A stretch of 64,000 nucleotides of DNA from Streptomyces sp. V3I7 (lineage in GTDB: Bacteria > Actinomycetota > Actinomycetes > Streptomycetales > Streptomycetaceae): positions 558,001 to 622,000 of the forward strand of contig NZ_JAUSZK010000001.1 of the NCBI RefSeq assembly GCF_030817495.1, given 5' to 3'. Position numbers and translations under genes: made by a program. The notes beneath the pieces are model-generated. The model was not told where the DNA came from, did not search any database, and saw only the letters and a list, made by a program, of their open reading frames with translations. Shown here in pieces: positions 51,184-60,519 of the stretch; position 1 is the first letter of the stretch; each line of letters opens with the position of its first letter.

Positions 51184-52961
51184 TCGGCGTTGCGCCACCG
51201 GCGTACGACCCGGCTGCCCCGACGACGGCGACCACCCTGCCCGTGGGCGCCACCGCGACCGTGCGCGCCTACGTGGCCGAACTGTTCCGCCGGCATCACC
51301 GCGCCTTCCTGCTCCTCATCGGCGTCAACACCATGGCCGTCGTCGCCTCCATGGCAGGGCCGTACCTCCTGGGCGGCCTCGTCGACCGCGTGGCCGACGA
51401 GGCACGGGATCCGCAACTGGGCCTGACGATCGGCCTGTTCATCGCCGCTCTCCTCGTACAGGCCGTGTTCGTGCGCGAGGTGCGGCTGCGTGGGGCGATG
51501 CTCGGCGAACGGATGCTGGCCGATCTGCGCGAGGACTTCCTCGTACGGTCGGTAGGACTGCCCCCGGGCATCCTGGAACGCGCGGGCACGGGCGACCTGC
51601 TGTCCCGCATCACCACCGACATCGACCGGCTCTCCAACGCCATGCGCGAGGCGGTGCCGCAGCTGTCGATCGGTGTCGTCTGGGTCGCCCTGCTGCTCGG
51701 CGGCCTCGTGATCACCGCTCCCCCGCTGGCGGCTGCCGTGCTGCTTGGCGTACCGCTGCTGGTGGCGGGCTGCCGTTGGTACTTCAAGCGGGCGCCGTCC
51801 GGCTACCGCTCCGAGGCCGCGGGGTACGCCGCCGTCGCCGCCGCGCTCGCCGAGACCGTGGACGCCGGACGCACCGTCGAGGCTCACCGTCTCGGCGACC
51901 GCCGCGTCGCCCTCTCGGAGCGCCGGATCGAGGAATGGACACGCTGGGAGCGCTACACGCTCTGGCTGCGGTCGGTTCTCTTCCCGGTCATCAACATCAC
52001 CCATGTCACGGTCCTCGGATCGGTCCTGATGGTCGGCGGTGTCTTCGTCCTGCACGGCTGGATCGACGTCGGGCAACTGACGACGGGCGCGCTCATCGCA
52101 CAGATGCTCGTCGATCCGGTGAACCTGATCCTGCGCTGGTACGACGAGGCCCAGGTCGCCCAGGTCTCGCTGGCCCGCCTGGTCGGCGTACGCGACATCG
52201 AGCCGGACGCCGGGGACGACACACTCGCGCCCGACGGTCACGACGTCCACGCCGACCAGGTGCACTTCGGCTACCGCGAGGGCGTCGACGTGCTGCGCAA
52301 GGTGTCGCTCGAGGTCGCACCCGGCACCCGGCTGGCCCTGGTCGGCCCGTCCGGCGCGGGCAAGTCCACGCTGGGCAGGCTGCTCGCCGGTATCTACGCA
52401 CCCCGGGAAGGTCGGGTCACCCTGGGCGGTGCCGAACTGTCCCGGATGCCCGCGGAGCGCGTCCGCTCCCACGTCGCCCTCGTCAACCAGGAGCACCACG
52501 TCTTCGTGGGTTCCCTGCGCGACAACCTCCTGCTCGCCCGCACCGGGGCGCAGGACGCCGAGCTGTGGGCAGCGCTCGCCGCGGTCGACGCGGACGGCTG
52601 GGCCCGGGCGCTGGACGACGGCCTGGACACCGAGGTCGGCTCCGGCGCCCTGACGCTCACCCCCGCCCAGGCCCAGCAGATCGCGCTGGCCCGTCTGGTC
52701 CTGGCCGATCCGCACACCCTGGTCCTGGACGAGGCGACCTCGCTCCTCGACCCGCGCGCGGCCCGCCACCTCGAGCGCTCCCTGGCCCGCGTCCTCGACG
52801 GCCGTACCGTCGTCGCCATCGCCCACCGCCTCCACACCGCCCACGACGCCGACGTCATCGCCGTCGTCGAGAACGGCCGCATCAGCGAGCTGGGCAACCA
52901 CGATCACCTCGTGGCGGCGAACGGGGCCTATGCGGCGCTCTGGCGGTCCTGGCACGGGTGA
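51180..52961 (+). CDS. Heterodimeric ABC exporter subunit B (intact ATP-binding motifs, degenerate signature)
   Basis: 593 residues. Six membrane helices (about 35-310), then an ATPase with perfect Walker A (GPSGAGKST), Q-loop (NQEHHVF), Walker B (LVLDEATS) and H-loop (AIAHRLH), but the signature is LTPAQAQQ instead of LSGGQ. Combined with subunit A, the single working site uses A's signature and this protein's Walker motifs, as in TmrAB or TM287/288-type exporters. The substrate is unknown; no biosynthetic gene is adjacent. Confidence 0.88.
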   Translation: MIGVAPPAYDPAAPTTATTLPVGATATVRAYVAELFRRHHRAFLLLIGVNTMAVVASMAGPYLLGGLVDRVADEARDPQLGLTIGLFIAALLVQAVFVREVRLRGAMLGERMLADLREDFLVRSVGLPPGILERAGTGDLLSRITTDIDRLSNAMREAVPQLSIGVVWVALLLGGLVITAPPLAAAVLLGVPLLVAGCRWYFKRAPSGYRSEAAGYAAVAAALAETVDAGRTVEAHRLGDRRVALSERRIEEWTRWERYTLWLRSVLFPVINITHVTVLGSVLMVGGVFVLHGWIDVGQLTTGALIAQMLVDPVNLILRWYDEAQVAQVSLARLVGVRDIEPDAGDDTLAPDGHDVHADQVHFGYREGVDVLRKVSLEVAPGTRLALVGPSGAGKSTLGRLLAGIYAPREGRVTLGGAELSRMPAERVRSHVALVNQEHHVFVGSLRDNLLLARTGAQDAELWAALAAVDADGWARALDDGLDTEVGSGALTLTPAQAQQIALARLVLADPHTLVLDEATSLLDPRAARHLERSLARVLDGRTVVAIAHRLHTAHDADVIAVVENGRISELGNHDHLVAANGAYAALWRSWHG

Positions 52962-53191
52962 GGGGCGGGACGTGCTGCTTGTGCGGGCACCGCCCCGCGT
53001 GGCGGCCCGGCTCCGCGCACCCGCAGGCCAGAGGCCGTGGCGTTGCGCGGTCCCGAACCGGGGTGGAAGGCTGGAAAGCGGCACCGGTTCGGGGACTGCC
53101 CGCGAGCCGCCTGGCTCGCGCCGGGTGGGAGCTGTGTCCCGCGTGCCGGCGGTCCGCCGCCCGCCGCGGTGAGAGCGGGCCGTGCCCATGA
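52958..53191 (+). CDS. Possible small zinc-ribbon protein
   Basis: A 77-residue frame beginning at a GTG that overlaps the exporter stop (GTGA). It has two cysteine pairs, CCLCG near the start and CPAC near the end, separated by a tryptophan-containing segment (VEGWKAAPVRGLPASRLARAGWELC), and ends in RSAARRGESGPCP. The paired CxxC and translational coupling suggest a real zinc-binding protein. It could still be chance, since GC-rich DNA favours such frames. Confidence 0.42.
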   Translation: MRGGTCCLCGHRPAWRPGSAHPQARGRGVARSRTGVEGWKAAPVRGLPASRLARAGWELCPACRRSAARRGESGPCP

Positions 53192-53204
53192 CCTGGAGGT
53201 ACCC

Positions 53205-53675
53205 GTGAACAGCGCCGACGGATGGGGAGACGACGTCTACCAGCCCGATGGATCCGAGGTTCAGGACGATGCCGGGCTGCTCGACTCCGAGGACACGCTG
53301 GTCGACGACGGCGTGAGCGACCCTCTCGACCGGGGCTGGTCGCCTCCGGAGCGGCCATGGGCGGTGGAGCACGAGGGGGTGACGGCGGAAGAGCGCCACC
53401 GCGGCGAGACCCTCGACCAGCGGCTCGCCGAGGAGCTGCCCGAGCCGTCCGTCCCCGACGGCGACGGCATCGGCGACTGTCAGGGCACCGATGGTGAGGC
53501 ACTCGACGACGAGGTCGGCGACCGCCGGTCCGGCCGGCTCGTCGCGCCGGACGAGGGGGCTCACGAGGACCAGGAGAGCGCGCTGGTCGCCACGGACGTG
53601 GGCATCGACGGCGCGGGCGCCTCCGCCGAGGAGGCCGCCGTGCACATCGTGGACGAGGACGCCCTGTCCGGCTGA
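53205..53675 (+). CDS. DUF5709 family acidic protein
   Basis: 156 residues from a GTG with a ctggagg site. Strongly acidic, with the actinobacterial DUF5709 pattern: DDVYQPDGSEVQDDAGLLDSEDTLVDDGVSDPLDRGWSPP-type start (broken here for length), RHRGETLDQRLAEE, and a C-terminal GRLVAPDEG segment. Function unknown; probably cytoplasmic and partly disordered. Confidence 0.8.
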   Translation: MNSADGWGDDVYQPDGSEVQDDAGLLDSEDTLVDDGVSDPLDRGWSPPERPWAVEHEGVTAEERHRGETLDQRLAEELPEPSVPDGDGIGDCQGTDGEALDDEVGDRRSGRLVAPDEGAHEDQESALVATDVGIDGAGASAEEAAVHIVDEDALSG

Positions 53676-53741
53676 CGGCCCGACCGTCCCGGCGCCCCGT
53701 GCCCAGCCCCGGCCAGTGCCTCGCACGCACGAGGAGCAGCC

Positions 53742-54017
53742 ATGCAGCAGAACAAGCACCCCGAGTACCGGACTGTGGTTTTCCGCGACCGCGCCGCCGG
53801 TTACGCCTTCCTGACCCGGTCCACCGCCACCAGTGACCGGACCATCGACTGGGACGACGGCGGGACGTACCCGGTGATCGATGTCGAGATCTCCTCGGAG
53901 AGCCACCCCTTCTACACCGGCAAGGCCCGCACGGTGGACTCGGAGGGCCGCATCGCGCACTTCGAGCGGCGCTACGGTGCGGCCGCGCCGCGATCCGGCA
54001 AGGCGACGGGGACCTGA
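53742..54017 (+). CDS. rpmE2: Ribosomal protein L31 type B (zinc-independent)
   Basis: 91 residues with the standard type B sequence pattern ([62 protein letters not shown]). It lacks the CxxC pairs of the zinc-binding L31, so it replaces that protein when zinc is scarce. In streptomycetes such genes are normally under Zur control. I do not see a clear Zur box in the short 66-base gap upstream. The GSGKATGT-type tail is longer than usual. Confidence 0.92.
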   Translation: MQQNKHPEYRTVVFRDRAAGYAFLTRSTATSDRTIDWDDGGTYPVIDVEISSESHPFYTGKARTVDSEGRIAHFERRYGAAAPRSGKATGT

Positions 54018-54091
54018 CCCGCCGCCCGACCGCGGGCCATCTCGGCCGGTCGTCCCCCGCCGCCCTCCCGGGCCGCCCGCTCGGGTTGCCG

Positions 54092-54886
54092 CTAGATCAT
54101 GTTCAGAGCCGCCGCGCAGCCCACTCCCCCGAGGATCATGAAGACGGGCATCAGCACCTTGACCTCGATCCAGCTGCCCGCCCGGAACCGCATGCTCTTC
54201 GGCGGCCCCAGCGGGTACCAGCGCTTGCGGCCCACCGGGATGGGCCACAGGATGGGGCAGCCGGAGACGGTCAACGCGTCCCCGATGCAGTGCACGAGCG
54301 CGCCCAGCACGATCGGGAGACCCAGCCACAGGTACCCCTGGCCGGGCTCGGTGAACAGCCAGTGAGAGCCGTTGCCGGGCTTGTCCAGTACACCCGCGAT
54401 GATCCACGAGCTGGTCGCGGCCAGCAGCCAGACCAGGACGTCGCTGCTGGAACCGCGAGCCGCCCGCCACAGCAGTCCTTCGATCGCCAGCACCATGTGC
54501 GCGAAAAGGATCGCCAGCACCGCCCAGCGGCCACCGGCGACGGCCAGGGCGGATGCGCCCGCGCCGATCACCACCGCCCACACCCAGGTGTGCGTCAGCG
54601 TGCGGTGTCCGCCGGAGCGACGCGGGTCGCCCGGCTTCCTGGTCCCCTTGTAGACGGCGTAGGACAAGGAGTCCACGAACTCGCACAGCCATCGCGACAG
54701 CGGGCCGAAGGCGCGCGAGATGGTGGCCGCCTTGTGGTCCAGGTCCGGGGCGAGGGCGGCGCCGGCGCAGATCAGTGCGCCGGTCAGGACGACCGGCCAG
54801 GGCATCGGGCTGCCGGCTGCGGCGGCGGCCGCTCCGACCCCGAGCCAGGCAGCGGCCCCCGACAGTGAGTGTGCTGGTCCCATCAT
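54092..54886 (-). CDS. YdjM-like membrane-bound metal-dependent hydrolase
   Basis: About 264 residues, predominantly hydrophobic with at least six membrane segments. The family motifs are LAPDLDHKAATISR near residue 50 and GGHRTLTHTWVW near 100; both histidine/aspartate clusters could hold a metal. YdjM (LexA-regulated in E. coli) is of uncertain function. The ATG pair at 54886/54883 is preferred; an upstream ATG at 54904 abuts the purine stretch too closely. Divergent from the helicase. Confidence 0.78.
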   Translation of the reverse strand: MMGPAHSLSGAAAWLGVGAAAAAAGSPMPWPVVLTGALICAGAALAPDLDHKAATISRAFGPLSRWLCEFVDSLSYAVYKGTRKPGDPRRSGGHRTLTHTWVWAVVIGAGASALAVAGGRWAVLAILFAHMVLAIEGLLWRAARGSSSDVLVWLLAATSSWIIAGVLDKPGNGSHWLFTEPGQGYLWLGLPIVLGALVHCIGDALTVSGCPILWPIPVGRKRWYPLGPPKSMRFRAGSWIEVKVLMPVFMILGGVGCAAALNMI

Positions 54887-55031
54887 GGCCGTAGCCCGCC
54901 CCATTCCTCGTATACCGCAGTCCAGTTGACCAGGTGCGTTGACGTTCTGTCGGCGACACAGCGTAGCGGTCGTGATCTTCGGATCCACAGCCGATTCCCG
55001 GATCGACCAGGAGGCCAGGCAAGATGGGTGC

Positions 55032-57546
55032 GTGACCCTCATCGATCAGCTGCCGCCGACCGCCGACCCCGACGCCCTCTACGAAGCCTTCGAGTCGTGG
55101 GCCGAGGATCGCGGTCTCACGCTCTACTCCCACCAGGAGGAGGCGCTGATCGAGGTGGTCTCCGGTGCGAACGTGATCGTGTCGACGCCCACCGGCTCCG
55201 GCAAGAGCATGATCGCGGCGGGCGCCCACTTCGCCGCGCTGGCCCGCGACGAGGTCACCTTCTACACCGCCCCGATCAAGGCACTGGTCTCCGAGAAGTT
55301 CTTCGAACTGTGCAAGATCTTCGGCACCGAGAACGTCGGCATGCTGACCGGCGACGCCTCCGTCAACGCCGATGCCCCGGTGATCTGCTGCACCGCCGAG
55401 GTGCTCGCGTCCATCGCGCTGCGCGACGGCAAGGACGCGGACATCGGCCAGGTGGTCATGGACGAGTTCCACTTCTACGCGGAGGGCGACCGCGGCTGGG
55501 CCTGGCAGATCCCGTTGCTCGAACTGCCCCAGGCGCAGTTCATCCTGATGTCGGCCACGCTCGGCGACGTCACCTTCTTCGAGGAGGACCTCACCCGGCG
55601 CACCCAGCGCCCCACGGCAGTGGTCCGCTCCGCTACCCGCCCGGTGCCCCTCTCCTACGAGTACAAGTTCACTCCGCTCACGGAGACCCTGACCGACCTC
55701 CTCGAGACCAAGCAGGCGCCGGTCTACATCGTGCACTTCACGCAGGCGCAGGCCGTGGAGCGGGCACAGGCGCTGATGAGCATCAACATGTGCACGCGCG
55801 AGGAGAAGGAGCAGATCGCCGAGCTGATCGGCAACTTCCGCTTCACCACCAAGTTCGGCCGCAACCTCTCCCGTTACGTCCGCCACGGCATCGGCGTGCA
55901 CCACGCCGGCATGCTGCCCAAGTACCGGCGCCTGGTGGAGAAGCTCGCGCAGGCGGGCCTGCTGAAGGTGATCTGCGGTACGGACACGCTCGGCGTGGGC
56001 GTCAACGTCCCCATTCGTACGGTGCTGTTCACGGCACTGACCAAGTACGACGGCAACCGCGTCCGTACGCTGCGCGCCCGCGAGTTCCACCAGATCGCCG
56101 GCCGTGCGGGCCGGGCCGGCTTCGACACGGCTGGACTGGTCGTCGCGCAGGCACCCGAGCATGTCATCGAGAACGAGAAGGCGCTGGCCAAGGCGGGAGA
56201 CGACCCGAAGAAGCGCCGCAAGGTGGTGCGCAAGAAGGCTCCCGAGGGCTTCGTCGGCTGGACCGAGAACACCTTCGAGAAGCTGATCACCTCCGAGCCG
56301 GAGCCGCTGTCCTCCCGTTTCCGGGTGACGCACACGATGCTGCTGTCGGTCATCGCCCGGCCCGGCAACGCCTTCGAGGCGATGCGCCACCTGCTGGAGG
56401 ACAACCACGAGCCGCGCAAGCAGCAGCTCAGGCACATCCGGCGGGCCATCGCCATCTACCGCTCGCTGCTGGACGGCGGCATCGTCGAGAAACTCGACAA
56501 GCCGGACGCGAGAGGGTCGCATCGTCCGCCTCACCGTGGACCTTCAGCAGGACTTCGCACTCAACCAGCCGCTGTCCACGTTCGCTCTGGCCGCGTTCGA
56601 GCTGCTGGACCCGGAGTCGCCGTCGTACGCGCTGGACATGGTGTCGGTCGTGGAGTCCACGCTGGACGACCCGAGGCAGATCCTGGCCGCCCAGCAGAAC
56701 AAGGCGCGCGGTGAGGCCGTGGCAGCGATGAAGGCGGACGGCGTCGAGTACGAGGAGCGCATGGAGCGGCTCCAGGACATCTCGTACCCGAAGCCCCTGG
56801 AGGAGCTGCTCTTCCACGCGTACAACACCTACCGCAAGAGCCACCCGTGGGTCGGCGACCATCCGCTGTCGCCGAAGTCGGTCATCCGTGACATGTACGA
56901 ACGCGCGATGTCCTTCACCGAGTTGGTGTCCCACTACGAGCTGGCCCGCACCGAGGGCATCGTGCTGCGCTACCTCGCCAGCGCCTACAAGGCCCTCGAG
57001 CACACGATCCCGGACGACCTCAAGTCGGAGGACCTTCAGGACCTGATCGCCTGGCTCGGCGAGATGGTGCGCCAGGTCGACTCCAGCCTGCTGGACGAGT
57101 GGGAGCAGCTGGCCAACCCGGAGGAGATGACCGCCGAGCAGGCCCAGGAGCGGGCCGACGAGGTGAAGCCGGTCACCACCAACGCGCGCGCCTTCCGGGT
57201 GCTGGTCCGCAACGCGATGTTCCGTCGCGTGGAACTCGCCGCCCTCGACCAAGTCGAGGAGCTGGGCGAGATGGACGCCGACGTCGGCTGGGACGCGCAG
57301 ACCTGGGGCGAGGCGATGGACAAGTACTGGGACGAGTACGAGGACCTCGGCACCGGACCGGACGCCCGTGGCCCCAAGCTGCTCGTCATCCAGGAGGAGC
57401 CGCAGAACGGGCTGTGGCGCGTCCGCCAGATCTTCGACGACCCGAACGGCGACCACGACTGGGGCATCAGCGCGGAGGTCGACCTCGCGGCCTCTGACGC
57501 GGAGGGCCGTGCGGTCGTCCGTGTCACCGATGTCGGCCAGCTGTGA
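55032..57546 (+). pseudogene. Mtr4/Ski2-like DExH RNA helicase (DUF3516) split by a +1 frameshift
   Basis: Starts at GTG 55032. The first ~493 codons are a normal Ski2-like helicase: Walker A TPTGSGKS, DEFH box (VVMDEFHFYAEGD), SATLGD, HHAGMLPKYR, GTDTLGVGVN and QIAGRAGRAGFD. At about 56511 one extra A changes the frame: gac gcg a gag ggt cgc. The original frame then reads nonsense to 56714, while the correct C-terminal half (DLQQDFALNQPLSTFAL and on, DUF3516) continues perfectly to 57546. A GTG at 56536 could start the second part alone. Either a very recent mutation, a sequencing error, or an undescribed shift. RNA turnover role inferred from the family. Confidence 0.85.
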
Positions 57547-57565
57547 GCACAGGAGAAACACACCC

Positions 57566-58435
57566 ATGACTAACCCGGCCGAAAGGCTCGTCGACCTGCT
57601 CGACCTGGAGCAGATCGAGGTCAACATCTTCCGCGGCCTGAGCCCGCACGAGTCCCTCCAGCGGGTCTTCGGCGGCCAGGTGGCTGGCCAGGCGCTCGTC
57701 GCCGCCGGACGCACCACGGAGGGCGACCGCCCGGTGCACTCGCTGCACGCGTACTTCCTGCGCCCCGGGCGACCGGGCGTGCCGATCGTGTACCAGGTGG
57801 AACGAGTCCGCGACGGGCGGTCGTTCACCACGCGCCGGGTCACCGCCGTGCAGCAGGGCCGCACGATCTTCAATCTGACCGCCTCCTTTCACAAGCCTGA
57901 GGAAGGACCGTTCGAGCACCAGCTGCCGCCGGGCCGAGAGCTGCCGGACCCCGAGTCGCTGCCGCCGGTCGCGGAGGAGATCCGCAAGCACCTGGGCGCC
58001 CTGCCGGAGCAGTTGGAGCGGATGGCCCGTCGCCAGCCCTTCGACATCCGTTATGTGGACCGGCTGCGGTGGACCCCCGAGGAGATCGACGGCGCCGAGC
58101 CGCGCAGCGCGGTGTGGATGCGCGCGGTCGGTCCGCTGGGAGACGACCCGCTGGTGCACACCTGCGCGCTCACGTACGCCAGCGACATGACCCTTCTCGA
58201 CGCGGTCCGTATCCCGGTCGAGCCCCTGTGGGGCACGCGCCACTTCGATCTGGCCTCCCTGGACCACGCGATGTGGTTCCACCGGCCGTTCCGCGCGGAC
58301 GAGTGGTTCCTCTACGACCAGGAGTCCCCGATCGCGATCGGCGGCCGTGGTCTGGCCCGGGGCCGCATCTACAACCGCGAAGGTCAACTGCTCGTGTCCG
58401 TGGTGCAGGAGGGCCTGTTCCGCGAACTGGGCTGA
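57566..58435 (+). CDS. tesB: Acyl-CoA thioesterase II (TesB family)
   Basis: 289 residues with two hot-dog domains. N-terminal signature RVFGGQVAGQALVAAGRT and HSLHAYFLRPG; C-terminal catalytic region LTYASDMTLLD, then SLDHAMWFHRPF and the final RGRIYNREGQLLVSVVQEGL. It hydrolyses medium- and long-chain acyl-CoAs. It begins 19 bases after the helicase stop with an aggagaa site and may be co-transcribed with it. Confidence 0.92.
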   Translation: MTNPAERLVDLLDLEQIEVNIFRGLSPHESLQRVFGGQVAGQALVAAGRTTEGDRPVHSLHAYFLRPGRPGVPIVYQVERVRDGRSFTTRRVTAVQQGRTIFNLTASFHKPEEGPFEHQLPPGRELPDPESLPPVAEEIRKHLGALPEQLERMARRQPFDIRYVDRLRWTPEEIDGAEPRSAVWMRAVGPLGDDPLVHTCALTYASDMTLLDAVRIPVEPLWGTRHFDLASLDHAMWFHRPFRADEWFLYDQESPIAIGGRGLARGRIYNREGQLLVSVVQEGLFRELG

Positions 58436-58469
58436 CCCGCCCGGAGTTCGGGGTCCCCCCGCCCGGCCT

Positions 58470-59444
58470 TCACCGAGCTACGGGCCGGGGGCTTCTGCGA
58501 CGCAGCCAGCCCCGGAGTCGATGGGGTGGCCGTCCTGGTTTTCCAGGCGTTGATGCTCGGTGTCGGGTAGCCGTGGTGTCGCATGGCACCACGGTGACGT
58601 CACGCACGGGCTCGGGCGGCTGCGGCACTAGCGCGTCCGGGACTTGCCGCGGCGTCGGTCGCGGGGCGGAACGGTCCCCGCGTGCCTCGTCCAGCGCTAG
58701 CGCGAGGTCGTGGCGCAGCCACTCGATCTCGTCGGCGTCGTCCGCCCTCATGATTCTCTCGGCGAGCAGTACGGAGGGCGATCCGGGCGCGCCGTGCGAA
58801 GGGGGTCCCGGCCGGAACCGGTTCAAGTGGGCGCGCTCGTAAGGATCCTTGACGACGTCTGCGACATGAACGGGGTCCAGAAAGGCAGCCACGGCGCCGG
58901 CGCGCTCCCAGGGATCCGTGGCCTGCCGGAGCAGGAACCCGAGCCGGCGTCCGCGCCAATTGCGGGCGCGCAGGTCGAGGCCCGTCCGCAGCTGGTCGCG
59001 CAGCGTCTCAGGTGTACGGCCGGTCAGCAGGCGGGAGTTCTTCTCGTCGCTCGAGAACTGCCGTAGTTCCTCGGCGAGATAGAGCCAGACCACCGCTCGA
59101 TACCGGTTGAGGTAGAAGGTCACCGGCGTCACCAGCCCCAGCCGCGCGAGGCGGGTGAACCTGCCGACCGGTACGCCCATGAGCTTGGCGCCTTCAGTGG
59201 CGCCGACAGCCCTGACGCTCTCCTTGAGTGCTTGGCAAGGGCCACCCTCTCCCTCTTCCGCGCGCAGCCGGTCGATCTCCGCGTGCTCGACCCGGCGACC
59301 GCCACCTCCCTCGTCGAACACCGTCCGAATGCGTCCGAGGTGCACGGCGAGGTCGAACTCGCGCCGCTTGAGACCCAGTTCGCGTGCGGCGCGGCTCAGC
59401 GTGCAGGTGAGGCGGGGCGTTTGCGTGATGGTGTCGCCGGACAT
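58470..59444 (-). CDS. DUF6397 family protein
   Basis: 324 residues. The N-terminal part contains helix-turn-helix-like segments (LSRAARELGLKRREFDLAVHLGRI and GATEGAKLMGVPVGRFTRLARLGLV), compatible with DNA binding. The middle is helical and basic (RARNWRGRRLGFLLRQ), and the C-terminal ~60 residues are proline/arginine-rich and probably disordered. The family is found in Streptomyces and has no known function. Convergent with the thioesterase. Confidence 0.7.
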   Translation of the reverse strand: MSGDTITQTPRLTCTLSRAARELGLKRREFDLAVHLGRIRTVFDEGGGGRRVEHAEIDRLRAEEGEGGPCQALKESVRAVGATEGAKLMGVPVGRFTRLARLGLVTPVTFYLNRYRAVVWLYLAEELRQFSSDEKNSRLLTGRTPETLRDQLRTGLDLRARNWRGRRLGFLLRQATDPWERAGAVAAFLDPVHVADVVKDPYERAHLNRFRPGPPSHGAPGSPSVLLAERIMRADDADEIEWLRHDLALALDEARGDRSAPRPTPRQVPDALVPQPPEPVRDVTVVPCDTTATRHRASTPGKPGRPPHRLRGWLRRRSPRPVAR

Positions 59445-59570
59445 GGTCGTACTCCCCCGTGCAGTCGATGCTCACGCTCTGTGCGTTCGCTGTGACACAC
59501 ACCGTAGCCGCTGGAAAGAATTGCGGTTCGGGGCTGTGGATAACTCCACGGGGCGGGTCGAAGACGCAGG

Positions 59571-59984
59571 TCAGAGCTCCGCGGCCGGGGTGCGCTCAGG
59601 CTGTCTCGCGTCCACGTCGAGGTGCTCGCCGACCCGGTTGACGAGCAGCGTCATCTCGTAGGCGATCTGACCGATGTCGGCCTCCGCGCCGCTGAAGACG
59701 CACAGGCAACTGCCGCCGCCCGCCGCGGTGACGAAGAGCACGGCATCGTCGTACTCGATCATCGTCTGGCGCACTCCGCCCGTGCCGAAGTGGCGTCCGG
59801 AGCCCTTGGCCAGACTGTGCAGTCCGGAGGCTACGGCGGCGAGATGCTCCGCGTCCTCACGGCGAAGGCCCGTGCTCGATCCCCTCACCAGCCCGTCGTT
59901 CGACAGGACCAGCGCGTGCCGTACGTGCGGCACACGCTCGGTCAGGTCGTCGAGCAGCCAGCCCAGTCCCTGGTTCTGCGCCAT
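59571..59984 (-). CDS. Roadblock/LC7 domain protein (CvnB-like, stand-alone)
   Basis: 137 residues, one roadblock fold: LGWLLDDLTERVPHVRHALVLSNDG, REDAEHLAAVASGLHSLAKGSGRHFG, then VRQTMIEYDDAVLFV. It is strongly similar to the conservon's CvnB at 61612 but stands 1.6 kb away, separated from the conservon by a plus-strand gene. Roadblock proteins regulate small GTPases such as CvnD. It may be a duplicated partner or the leftover of a second conservon. Confidence 0.85.
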   Translation of the reverse strand: MAQNQGLGWLLDDLTERVPHVRHALVLSNDGLVRGSSTGLRREDAEHLAAVASGLHSLAKGSGRHFGTGGVRQTMIEYDDAVLFVTAAGGGSCLCVFSGAEADIGQIAYEMTLLVNRVGEHLDVDARQPERTPAAEL

Positions 59985-60075
59985 GTTCCGTCTCCCCGTG
60001 CGGTGTCTCCCCCTGACCGGAGGACTCTCCGCCAGCCTTCCCCACGGCCGCCGTCCCGGCAAGGAGGATGGAGAC

Positions 60076-60504
60076 ATGGCAGAGAAGATGACCGACGAGG
60101 AATGGCGGGCGTTCGTCTCGCAGGGCACCCGCACCGGAAAACTGGCGACCGTTCGGGCCGATGGCAGTCCCCACGTGGCACCTGTCTGGTTCCTGCTGGT
60201 CGGGGACGAGGTGGTCTTCAACACGGGCAAGGACACCGTCAAGGGACGGAATCTGGCCCGTGACGGGCGGGTTGCCCTGTGCGTGGACGACGACCGGCCG
60301 CCGTTCCATTTCGTGGTGATGAACGGCCGCGCCCGGCTGTCGGAGGACCTCGACGAGGTCCGCCACTGGGCCACCCGGATCGCGGCCCGGTACATGGGCG
60401 AGGACCGGGCCGAGGAGTTCGGTGCGCGCAACGGCGTTCCGGGTGAACTGCTGGTCCGTGTTCCCATCGACAAGGTGGTGGCACTGAAAGACCTGGCGGA
60501 CTGA
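60076..60504 (+). CDS. PPOX-class F420-dependent oxidoreductase
   Basis: 142 residues, split beta-barrel flavin/deazaflavin fold. Conserved parts: GTRTGKLATVRADGSPHVAPVWFLLVGDEVVFNTGKDTVKGRNL-type pattern (broken by loops), RVALCVDDDRPPF and GRARLSEDLDE. The KGRNL segment contacts the F420 phosphate in relatives. A textbook aaggagg precedes the ATG. It lies between the extra roadblock gene and the conservon, convergent with cvnD. Confidence 0.85.
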   Translation: MAEKMTDEEWRAFVSQGTRTGKLATVRADGSPHVAPVWFLLVGDEVVFNTGKDTVKGRNLARDGRVALCVDDDRPPFHFVVMNGRARLSEDLDEVRHWATRIAARYMGEDRAEEFGARNGVPGELLVRVPIDKVVALKDLAD

Positions 60505-60519
60505 GACCGCCTCCGCCGG

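Noticed and set aside
53676..53741. Zur box upstream of the L31 type B gene
   Set aside because: Expected from knowledge of such genes, but no AT-rich palindrome of the Zur type is visible in this gap.
50181..56534. A 2,117-codon open frame on the minus strand across the ABC exporter, L31, YdjM and helicase genes
   Set aside because: It is the antisense shadow of well-supported genes, with arginine/glycine/alanine-rich nonsense composition and no domain; very high GC suppresses stop codons.
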